A DNA stretch of 5,998 nucleotides from Candidatus Bathyarchaeota archaeon (lineage in GTDB: Archaea; Thermoproteota; Bathyarchaeia; 40CM-2-53-6): positions 1 to 5,998 of the forward strand of contig VBBV01000117.1 of NCBI GenBank assembly GCA_005883695.1. The letters are read 5' to 3'. Of the stretch, positions 1 through 4,548 are shown piece by piece. The notes under the pieces are model-generated. The model was not told the origin of the DNA. It ran no database searches and worked only from the letters and a program-made list of their open reading frames with translations. A program made the translations under genes and the position numbers. The stretch's first letter is position 1. Each line of letters starts with the position of its first letter.

Positions 1-8
1 TGAGTTTG

Positions 9-479
9 TCAAACAATCTCTACCGGCCCACCGCCTTTCCTGCGAGCTAGGTCCTCCAGGCGGGCTCTATAGTCCTCGGTCTGGTTAATGATCTGATTCA
101 GCTGTTGCGTAACGTTGATTCGTGCCTTGTCCAGATCGGTCGCTCTAAGGTTGAGATCCTTAATTGAGTCCTCTACAGTTTTTTCCAAACAGACTCCCGC
201 GCCAACTCCGATTATGATGTGCTGAGGGTCTTCGAGCTTCGCCTTGACAAAAGAGCCGGAGCCTATTGGAATAAGCATCTCGACGTCCCTTCCAGACTCC
301 TTCGTGCCTTCTAGAGTTTGCTTAGCGGTCTGGGTCTCGGATAGAGCGCCTGTGACAATATCAAGTCTTGACGAGAGAACTCTGGCTGACCCCTCCAGCA
401 TTCTGATCTCGACAAGAAGCTGGCGCATTTCCTCGTCTAGGTTTCGAGGTGCGGCCATCTGCTTCTTCAAACTCGCCAT
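9..479 (-). CDS. pfdA: prefoldin subunit alpha
   Basis: A 156-residue protein of the usual archaeal prefoldin alpha size. Prefoldin is a cytosolic hexamer (two alpha, four beta) that captures unfolded proteins on its coiled-coil tentacles and hands them to the group II chaperonin. The sequence shows the family layout: an N-terminal coiled coil about residues 12-60 (LDEEMRQLLVEIRMLEG), a central beta-hairpin region about 65-100 (VEMLIPIGSGSFVKAKL, then a Gly-rich IIIGVGAGV strand), and a C-terminal coiled coil about 101-148. The start ATG overlaps the stop of the upstream L18a gene by one base (TGATG), and GAGG lies 7 bases before it, so both the start and translational coupling look secure. 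It is the last gene of the cluster inside the window; only 8 bases remain beyond its TGA. In many archaea ftsY follows here, but that cannot be seen. Family call is firm. Confidence 0.93.
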   Translation of the reverse strand: MASLKKQMAAPRNLDEEMRQLLVEIRMLEGSARVLSSRLDIVTGALSETQTAKQTLEGTKESGRDVEMLIPIGSGSFVKAKLEDPQHIIIGVGAGVCLEKTVEDSIKDLNLRATDLDKARINVTQQLNQIINQTEDYRARLEDLARRKGGGPVEIV

Positions 480-673
480 CAGGCCGCCTCTGGTTCAGGT
501 AATTCCTCAATCTGTTTGACCGTTATTTCGAACCTTCGTGCTTTGTGACGGCTCCCCATGTCAGAATAGAGGTGTTGTAAGGCGTCTTCTTTCTTGATTG
601 CCCTGATATCCTTGGTGAATGGGAGTTTGTCTCCTCCCTTGCGCAATTCGCCCGTTATCTTGAATCGTCTCAC
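479..673 (-). CDS. rpl18a: 50S ribosomal protein L18a / LX
   Basis: A 64-residue protein matching archaeal ribosomal protein LX (L18Ae, also called L20A), a large-subunit protein. The N-terminal strand RRFKITGELRKGG, the middle KDIRAIKKEDALQHLYSDMGSRHKARR and the closing ITVKQIEEL are the family pattern of two beta-alpha-beta-like halves ending in the I-x-V-K-x-I strand. The start is GTG: the frame stays open upstream as far as the aIF6 stop but holds no ATG, GTG or TTG, and residue 1 here falls exactly where LX proteins begin. No Shine-Dalgarno is visible before the GTG. Its stop overlaps the prefoldin start by one base. A 63-base gap, unusually long for this cluster, separates it from aIF6. 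The extra tail LPEPEAA is short and probably disordered. Confidence 0.88.
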   Translation of the reverse strand: MRRFKITGELRKGGDKLPFTKDIRAIKKEDALQHLYSDMGSRHKARRFEITVKQIEELPEPEAA

Positions 674-701
674 TTGACTCAGTGTGGAAGCCCTTTTCCC
701 T

Positions 702-709
702 AGAATATC
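702..709 (-). promoter_or_regulatory. possible internal TATA element before L18a
   Basis: On the minus strand the 63-base spacer between aIF6 and L18a contains GATATTCT, centred about 32 bases before the L18a GTG. An archaeal TATA box usually lies about 25-27 bases before the transcript start, which would put a start about 6 bases before the GTG, giving an almost leaderless message and fitting the missing Shine-Dalgarno. This rests on spacing and a weak match only. Confidence 0.25.
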
Positions 710-736
710 CGAGTTTGCGAGTGGGCGGTACTTAAC

Positions 737-1402
737 CTAATCCGTTTGGAAAGCGTTGCTTAGAGTGATAAGTTCGGAGCCCAGTGTGTGGGACCCAACT
801 ATTGCGCCTCTTGAGTTTACCACCAGTCCGGCTTTGGGGTATGGAACCCCGGAGTTGACGGTCCCTTTTGACACGGGAACGCCGAGAACATCGGAGATGG
901 TCCTACTCTCATTGTCAGTTATTATTGGGTTCACCAAGACTCCCTTGTTTGAGGCGGTTGCCAGCGCGCCAACATGGGGAAGTCCTCCTATTGTGGAAGG
1001 CCGGACAGGGACTTCAAGCGTTTCTTCGAGTTCTCTGATTGTATTGTGTTTGAGTCGTGGGTCGATTATGGCACCATGGTCGTTGCAGAGTATTATGTTG
1101 CCCAGTGCTGTTCGTTTCTCTCTCATGATCTCGATGTGTGTTCCTGTAGAGCGGAGTTGCTTCAGTTCATCTTTCGTAGTAATGTAGGGTACTAGGACGG
1201 CGTTGGAGTTACCTGTGACATAGATTCCGACAAGTCTGGATTCTGCGATTCCCACTGAACAGGGTTCTACACCCAGCGTGTCGTGGAAGCTGCTGATCTT
1301 CTTGTGAGAAATGCCGGCTGGCAAGATTGCTACCCTATCGTTTGCGAAAGAGAAAATCCCGACGTTCGGATCCCCGAAGATATCAGAGAGAATGACAGGC
1401 AC
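737..1402 (-). CDS. eif6: translation initiation factor aIF6
   Basis: A 221-residue protein with the length and repeat architecture of archaeal aIF6, the orthologue of eukaryotic eIF6 (Tif6). It binds the large ribosomal subunit near the L14e/L24e side and prevents premature joining of the small subunit. The five-fold pentein pattern is visible as recurring segments: DPNVGIFSFANDRVAILP, CSVGIAESRLVGIYVTGNS, TALGNIILCNDHGAIIDP, PHVGALATASNKGVLVNP and PYPKAGLVVNSRGAIVGS. The start must be GTG at 1402: the only upstream codon in frame before a stop is ATA, and the ATG at 1409 is in another frame. A GGTGAGGG stretch ending about 10 bases upstream, inside the end of L31e, can serve as the ribosome binding site. 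It sits 3 bases after L31e. It ends in TAG, and the frame then runs open straight into L18a. Confidence 0.96.
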   Translation of the reverse strand: MPVILSDIFGDPNVGIFSFANDRVAILPAGISHKKISSFHDTLGVEPCSVGIAESRLVGIYVTGNSNAVLVPYITTKDELKQLRSTGTHIEIMREKRTALGNIILCNDHGAIIDPRLKHNTIRELEETLEVPVRPSTIGGLPHVGALATASNKGVLVNPIITDNESRTISDVLGVPVSKGTVNSGVPYPKAGLVVNSRGAIVGSHTLGSELITLSNAFQTD

Positions 1403-1405
1403 TAT

Positions 1406-1861
1406 TCATTTTCCCTCACCTGGAAACACGATAACTTTGCCTTCTTTGTCTTTGACGACGCGAATCCTAATCTTTCGTGGGGGTTTGCTGATTCCTCTAT
1501 TCCATAGAAGACTGTTTGTCTCCTCGCTTAACGAGACGTTATCGGTTTTCATCCTTTGGGCAGCATATTGTCTGACGTATCTTACTGCGCGAGGTGTTCG
1601 CTTCTCTCTCGGAGCTGTCCAAATACGACGTAGATTTAGGTCGTAGAATTTCTCTTCAACTATCTCTATCTCCTCTTCTTCCTCGGCAGCCTCTTCAACT
1701 ACCGGAGTTTCTGGGGTTTCAGGTGTCTTCGCCTCAGATTCTAGCCCTTCCGTTTCTTCTTCTGTGGATCCCGCTTTTCCGGCCTCGGGCTTCGTGAGAT
1801 CAGTCTGCGTGGACGGTTCTAAGTCATTATCATCTTCGATGGCGACTTCTTTTTGTGTCAT
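1406..1861 (-). CDS. rpl31e: 50S ribosomal protein L31e with acidic N-terminal extension
   Basis: The C-terminal part, about residues 68-151, is a normal L31e: EEKFYDLNLRRIW, the basic helix PREKRTPRAVRYVRQYAA, then VSLSEETNSLLWNRGI and the closing strand PPRKIRIRVVKDKEGKV. L31e lies at the rim of the nascent-chain exit tunnel on the large subunit, where targeting and chaperone factors dock. The first roughly 67 residues are not part of the family core: they are rich in Glu, Thr and Pro, contain no Arg and no aromatic residue, and end in a run of five Glu. I count 26 acidic against 4 Lys in residues 1-70. The ATG at 1861 is supported because no other plausible start occurs between it and the core, and it lies 5 bases after the L39e stop. 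The extension is therefore probably translated and unstructured; its role is unknown. Confidence 0.93.
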   Translation of the reverse strand: MTQKEVAIEDDNDLEPSTQTDLTKPEAGKAGSTEEETEGLESEAKTPETPETPVVEEAAEEEEEIEIVEEKFYDLNLRRIWTAPREKRTPRAVRYVRQYAAQRMKTDNVSLSEETNSLLWNRGISKPPRKIRIRVVKDKEGKVIVFPGEGK

Positions 1862-1866
1862 CTACA

Positions 1867-2022
1867 TTACACTTTGATCTTCGTTTCTCGCCAGTGTCGC
1901 TGCTTCGGGTTTCTCCTGACTTTGCCCTCTGTCTTAGCTACTACCCAAGAGGGAACGGCTTGAGCTTGTTTCAGAGCATGCGATAGGTGCTTCTTCTTTC
2001 CTGAAGGTTTGTGGCGTGCCAT
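1867..2022 (-). CDS. rpl39e: 50S ribosomal protein L39e
   Basis: A short gene of 51 residues, read directly from the minus strand: it begins MARHKPSGKKKHLSHALKQA, continues with QAVPSWVVAKT, and ends with the RRNPKQRHWRETKIKV segment typical of L39e. L39e is a small, very basic protein without a hydrophobic core that lines the peptide exit tunnel of the large subunit; 50-51 residues is the normal length. The RNPKxRHWRxTK block is the family signature and makes the call firm despite the size. The start ATG lies one base after the PDCD5 stop, with AGGAG 8 bases upstream as a good Shine-Dalgarno. L31e follows 5 bases later, and the L39e-L31e-aIF6 order is conserved in archaea. Products of this pair meet the nascent chain along the same tunnel. 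Confidence 0.95.
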   Translation of the reverse strand: MARHKPSGKKKHLSHALKQAQAVPSWVVAKTEGKVRRNPKQRHWRETKIKV

Positions 2023-2023
2023 C

Positions 2024-2368
2024 TTATGCTCTCCTGATCTTGATTTCTTTTTTCTGCGATTGTAGTTGTACCAGTGTTTTTTTCAGTTGTTCGTCCGTAA
2101 TCTGTGTTTGAAGCCGTCCTGACTGAGCGAGCTGTATGAGTTGCATTTCCAATTCTTCGGCGAACTCTGGCTTCACCATTCGAATATTGGCGAGCCGCTG
2201 CCTTGCTTCTGGCGTGAGGATTTGGCGAATGATTGATTGTTTCTGACGCTCCACTTGTTGCTGAGCCTGTGAACGACGTTGTTCGTCGTAGGCTGATCTT
2301 TGCATCTCGGCCATTCTTCGTCGACGTAATGCTTCGAGCTCTTCGTCCGTGTAGTCTCCATTGGACAT
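2024..2368 (-). CDS. PDCD5-family DNA-binding protein (TFAR19)
   Basis: A 114-residue protein of the archaeal PDCD5/TFAR19 family (annotated as 'DNA-binding protein' in many archaea; homologue of human programmed cell death 5). Visible features: a charged N-terminal helix with DEELEALRRRRMAEMQ (residues 8-23), a Gln/Arg-rich helix to about 46, and the compact three-helix core IIRQILTPEARQRLANIRMV (47-66), EFAEELEMQLIQLAQSGRL (69-87) and the ITDEQLKKTL segment (90-99), closing with the basic KKEIKIRRA tail. Cellular role in archaea is not settled; structural work shows nucleic-acid binding and links to prefoldin/chaperonin have been proposed for the family. Its ATG overlaps the S19e stop by one base (TAATG), with GAGG about 10 bases upstream. 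S19e-PDCD5-L39e is a common archaeal order. A second family member lies at 4038-4424. Confidence 0.93.
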   Translation of the reverse strand: MSNGDYTDEELEALRRRRMAEMQRSAYDEQRRSQAQQQVERQKQSIIRQILTPEARQRLANIRMVKPEFAEELEMQLIQLAQSGRLQTQITDEQLKKTLVQLQSQKKEIKIRRA

Positions 2369-2820
2369 TAACTTGGGGCCTCTTGAGGCAGGGTTTTCAA
2401 TTCCTTGGCAACTTCAGCCGCTGTGCGGTTTAGGAGCGCGATTCCTTCCCTTGTTAGCTTCCGGCCTTTCTTTCCATCCACTGCCACGAGTTCTGCCTTC
2501 TGAAGCTGTTGAAGTGGTTCTCTGATGGCGGAACCTCCCGCGGGTACATGATGAGCCGGCCGGTTCCCGTGGCTCACACGTCCTCCATACTGAACGCGCA
2601 ACCGGGAAACTCCGACGGGTCCTCGGACATACATTTTTCTGAGAAGCGAGGCACATCTGAAGTACCACCAATCCGGGTTCTGTGGAGGCCTCTCCTTGTG
2701 AGCTCCAGTCTTCGCGAATTCCGTCCAGGGCGGCGGCGTAATGTCGCTCACGCTTTCTTTCAGGTGCTTGGCTAACCTATTGATTAGCTCCTCGGCGGGG
2801 ACTTCGAAGACCGTGGGCAA
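2368..2820 (-). CDS. rps19e: 30S ribosomal protein S19e
   Basis: A 150-residue protein of normal length for S19e, a winged-helix protein of the small-subunit head with no bacterial counterpart, needed in eukaryotes for late 18S rRNA maturation. The family features are clear: N-terminus PTVFEVPAEELINRLAKHLK, the signature DWWYFRCASLLRKMYVRGPV around residues 50-69, VSRLRVQYGGR, then GSAIREPLQQLQKAELV and KKGRKLTREGIALLNRTA. The start is TTG at 2820: no ATG or GTG lies between it and the upstream in-frame stop, and S19e proteins begin with this same xTVxxVPAxxLI pattern. GAGG lies about 12 bases before the TTG. It is the first gene of the seven-gene cluster, preceded by a TATA-like element, and its stop overlaps the PDCD5 start. 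Confidence 0.95.
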   Translation of the reverse strand: MPTVFEVPAEELINRLAKHLKESVSDITPPPWTEFAKTGAHKERPPQNPDWWYFRCASLLRKMYVRGPVGVSRLRVQYGGRVSHGNRPAHHVPAGGSAIREPLQQLQKAELVAVDGKKGRKLTREGIALLNRTAAEVAKELKTLPQEAPS

Positions 2821-2875
2821 TTCTGGTAATGTCCTCAGTGGGTTCTAGATTTTCGTCGGGAAGGCGAGGGTAGCG

Positions 2876-2883
2876 TAATATAA
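2876..2883 (-). promoter_or_regulatory. TATA box of the S19e-prefoldin cluster
   Basis: On the minus strand the sequence reads TTATATTA, the best archaeal TATA-box match in the 87-base spacer between RNase P protein 4 and S19e. With the usual 25-27 base spacing, transcription would start near 2853, leaving a leader of about 33 bases before the TTG of S19e and including the GAGG at 2833-2836. The position fits a promoter driving all seven downstream genes. No experimental support; the call rests on motif and spacing. Confidence 0.55.
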
Positions 2884-2891
2884 GGCTTCAT

Positions 2892-2901
2892 CGAAAAAAT
2901 G
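2892..2901 (-). terminator. oligo-T terminator candidate after RNase P protein 4
   Basis: On the minus strand a run of six T follows the RNase P gene stop by about 8 bases, in the context CATTTTTTCG. Archaeal RNA polymerase terminates at short T tracts without needing a hairpin. The tract lies only about 8 bases before the TATA element of the next cluster, a compact terminator-promoter arrangement. The same ten-base string recurs at 4510-4519 on the plus strand. Confidence 0.4.
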
Positions 2902-2907
2902 TGGCGG

Positions 2908-3258
2908 TTAACCTAGTTTTCTATACGAATACCTTCGAATAGAACCACAGCCGAGACAGGAAATGATGATTCTAGAATTGGTAGGCCGAAGCCTGATTCG
3001 CGCGTTCTTTCCGAGAACTAGTGGCTGGCCACAGTTCTTGCAAAGATAATGTTTTTTCTCTCGTGGAATCCTAACCTTAGTCCGCTTCGAAATCTTCCTG
3101 GCAAGTCCAACATATCTCTTAGATAACTCGACATCCTTTGCAAGGATTTCTTCCGCCTGACGGAGAAGAATATCTATCCGTTCATGCGCGACCGTTGCTA
3201 CGGCCGACCGCATCTTTCCGTAGTTTCGCTTCGTGGGCCTATTTCCCATGAAACTCAT
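2908..3258 (-). CDS. rnp4: ribonuclease P protein component 4 (Rpp21/Rpr2)
   Basis: A 116-residue protein matching archaeal Rnp4, the homologue of eukaryotic Rpp21. It is one of the protein subunits that help the RNase P RNA cut the 5' leader from precursor tRNAs, and it works as a pair with Rpp29. The N-terminal helical half carries ERIDILLRQAEEILAKDV and LSKRYVGLARKISKRTKVRI, followed by the conserved IPRE at about 64-67. The C-terminal zinc ribbon has four Cys: CKNC at 73-76 and CLGC at 101-104, with the basic IRLR strand between. Start: ATG at 3258 or the second ATG at 3249; the family allows either. No clear Shine-Dalgarno or TATA box is seen upstream. It is divergent from nep1, 33 bases away if the nep1 start proposed here is right. 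Confidence 0.94.
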   Translation of the reverse strand: MSFMGNRPTKRNYGKMRSAVATVAHERIDILLRQAEEILAKDVELSKRYVGLARKISKRTKVRIPREKKHYLCKNCGQPLVLGKNARIRLRPTNSRIIISCLGCGSIRRYSYRKLG

Positions 3259-3291
3259 AACCTAGCTCTAGCAACGAATGACTGGTCCGCG

Positions 3292-3999
3292 TTGGTCCTA
3301 TCACTGATTATCGCAGAGTCCTCGATAGAGCTTGTGCCTAATGAACTGGTCGACCACCCCGCGATCCTAAATTGGGCGCACAGGAAAAGAAAAGACCCTC
3401 ACTCCCTCATATTAGACCAGACCTATCATCACTCGGCCATCCTCCGGCTGGGACCCCGCGGGACTGGGAGGGGGCGTCCAGACATCCCCCATTTCGCCTT
3501 GCTGCTTGCACTGGGTTCGCCGCTTAACCTGACAGGTGGATTGAGATGCTACGTGCATACGAGAGATAACAATATCATTAAAGTCGATTCGGAGGCAAGG
3601 CTTCCGAGGAACACCGACCGATTCACGTCACTACTCGAACAACTCTACCAGGAAAAGACTGTTCCTCCTACGGGGCGTCCGCTTATGTCGATTAAGCCCG
3701 GGTCCCTTGGAGATCTACTTAGCGAAATATCAGGAGTCGTCATAGCGTTAACAACAAAAGGGCTCCCCAAACGCATAGACGAAGTAGCTTCGAGATTGGC
3801 AGAACTACACACCCCTGTGTTGCTGGTAGGAGGATTTCCAAAAGGACACTTTTCCAAAGACGCCCTCTCCAAAGTCAAGGAATCCTACCGAATTCACCAT
3901 CAGGGTTTAGAGGCGTGGACAGTTGTCGCGAGGGCAATCTACGACTACGAGAGAGCGACTGCGTTAAGAGGAATTCTTCCCAAAACTAGCCTTATGTAG
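3292..3999 (+). CDS. nep1: 16S rRNA pseudouridine N1-methyltransferase Nep1
   Basis: A 235-residue SPOUT-class methyltransferase of the Nep1/Emg1 family. Nep1 uses S-adenosylmethionine to methylate N1 of a pseudouridine in helix 35 of small-subunit rRNA and helps small-subunit assembly. Landmarks from the chosen start: LIIAESSIELVP (5-16), GRGRPDIPHFALL (59-71) with the invariant RGRPD, YVHTRDN (87-93), the RNA-binding RLPRN (103-107), GGFPKGHF (180-187) of the trefoil knot, and QGLEAWTVVARAIYDYE (204-220) as the C-terminal cofactor helix. The frame is open back to an ATG at 3184, but a start there would add 36 unrelated residues and overlap RNase P protein 4 by 75 bases; the TTG at 3292 puts the first strand right at residue 2, as in other Nep1 proteins. 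A 38-base spacer leads to the PDCD5-like gene. Confidence 0.93.
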   Translation: MVLSLIIAESSIELVPNELVDHPAILNWAHRKRKDPHSLILDQTYHHSAILRLGPRGTGRGRPDIPHFALLLALGSPLNLTGGLRCYVHTRDNNIIKVDSEARLPRNTDRFTSLLEQLYQEKTVPPTGRPLMSIKPGSLGDLLSEISGVVIALTTKGLPKRIDEVASRLAELHTPVLLVGGFPKGHFSKDALSKVKESYRIHHQGLEAWTVVARAIYDYERATALRGILPKTSLM

Positions 4000-4026
4000 A
4001 CCAGGTCCGAATTTCACTTTCGAATG

Positions 4027-4036
4027 GGTCTAGACC
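4027..4036. repeat. perfect 10-base palindrome before the PDCD5-like start
   Basis: GGTCTAGACC is a perfect inverted repeat ending one base before the ATG of the PDCD5-like gene. The string TAGACCA occurs twice in the same spacer (3997-4003, overlapping the nep1 stop, and 4031-4037), so the first copy could instead pair with GGTCTA at 4027-4032. It could be a protein-binding site or a hairpin hiding the start; it may also be chance. Confidence 0.4.
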
Positions 4037-4037
4037 A

Positions 4038-4424
4038 ATGTCCTCCGATTTCGAACTTCAGAGACAAAAGCGAGCTCTGGAACTCCGCCGGAGGTTGCTA
4101 CAGTCACAGAACATCCCGGCTACAGCTCCACCGCCGAAACCGGCAGAACCTCCGCGAGATATCGTTCGGAAAATCCTAGCTGGCAGGGGTGCCGAAGTGA
4201 TGGAGACTGCACGTAGATACTATCCTGCTGAAATCGAGCGATTGGAGTCAAGCATTGCTTCCCTTGTCACCGAAGGAAGGCTGAAAGGCCCCATATCAGG
4301 AGAAGAGTTGTATGCATTCCTCCGGAGGCTCGGGCTCGCATTTAGCATGGACGTGAAGATTAGAATAAAGGAACACGGCGAACTCAAGAGCATCGAAGAG
4401 AAACTTCGGAAATCGTCGAGTTAA
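4038..4424 (+). CDS. divergent second PDCD5-like protein
   Basis: A 128-residue protein that I assign to the PDCD5/TFAR19 family from its layout. A charged N-terminal helix (ELQRQKRALELRRRLLQSQ, 6-24) is followed by a Pro-rich linker (27-39) and then a core that aligns with the PDCD5 at 2024-2368: DIVRKILAGRGAEVMETARR with IIRQILTPEARQRLANIRMV, EIERLESSIASLVTEGRL with EFAEELEMQLIQLAQSGRL, and ISGEELYAFLRRL with ITDEQLKKTLVQL. It closes with a basic strand VKIRI like the EIKIRR of the neighbour, then a longer charged tail. The Q-rich helix of ordinary PDCD5 is replaced by the Pro linker. Start is the ATG at 4038, 38 bases after nep1 and in the same direction, so the two may be co-transcribed. 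No Shine-Dalgarno is seen. Function is unknown; nucleic-acid binding is an inference from the family. Confidence 0.72.
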   Translation: MSSDFELQRQKRALELRRRLLQSQNIPATAPPPKPAEPPRDIVRKILAGRGAEVMETARRYYPAEIERLESSIASLVTEGRLKGPISGEELYAFLRRLGLAFSMDVKIRIKEHGELKSIEEKLRKSSS

Positions 4425-4450
4425 ATCCGTCTCGGGAGTCTTCACGGATT
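4424..4450 (+). repeat. inverted repeat after the PDCD5-like gene
   Basis: AATCCGT (4424-4430, beginning in the stop codon) and ACGGATT (4444-4450) form a perfect 7-base stem with a 13-base loop. It could stabilise the 3' end of the nep1 transcript. No T tract follows directly, so it is not a bacterial-type terminator. Confidence 0.4.
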
Positions 4451-4509
4451 CTTCGCCGAGAGTCCACGCGGACCATAGTACTCTAGGCGTGGTTTGATGG
4501 GCACGGAAG

Positions 4510-4519
4510 ACATTTTTTC
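4510..4519 (+). terminator. oligo-T terminator candidate for the nep1 unit
   Basis: A run of six T at 4513-4518 lies about 90 bases after the PDCD5-like stop and 30 bases before the likely TTG start of the TPR gene. Its ten-base context is identical to that of the T tract at 2892-2901 on the opposite strand, also just past the end of a transcription unit. Archaeal termination at such tracts is known; use at this site is inferred. It could alternatively be an AT-rich part of the promoter of the next gene. Confidence 0.35.
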
Positions 4520-4548
4520 ATTCCGCCCGTCCTAAGGCTTGTTCGTCC

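Noticed and set aside
1..8. Possible start of ftsY after prefoldin
   Set aside because: ftsY often follows here in archaea, but eight bases cannot show a gene.
756..1187. 143-codon open frame opposite aIF6
   Set aside because: It is antisense to an unmistakable aIF6, its product is low-complexity Ser/Thr/Pro/Leu-rich with no recognisable fold, and it has no context of its own.
1311..1646. 111-codon plus-strand frame across the aIF6/L31e junction
   Set aside because: It is antisense to two well-supported genes and its translation resembles no protein family.
4462..4492. Possible tRNA or C/D-box RNA in the spacer before the TPR gene
   Set aside because: There is no T-loop GTTCRA sequence, no full cloverleaf, and the TTGATGG only partly matches a C box with no convincing D box.
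4513..4518. Frameshift at the T tract joining the ATG at 4497 to the TPR frame
   Set aside because: The residues that would be joined (ARKTFFHSARPKACSSL) do not look like part of the TPR protein, and the TTG start at 4549 already includes the complete first helix.
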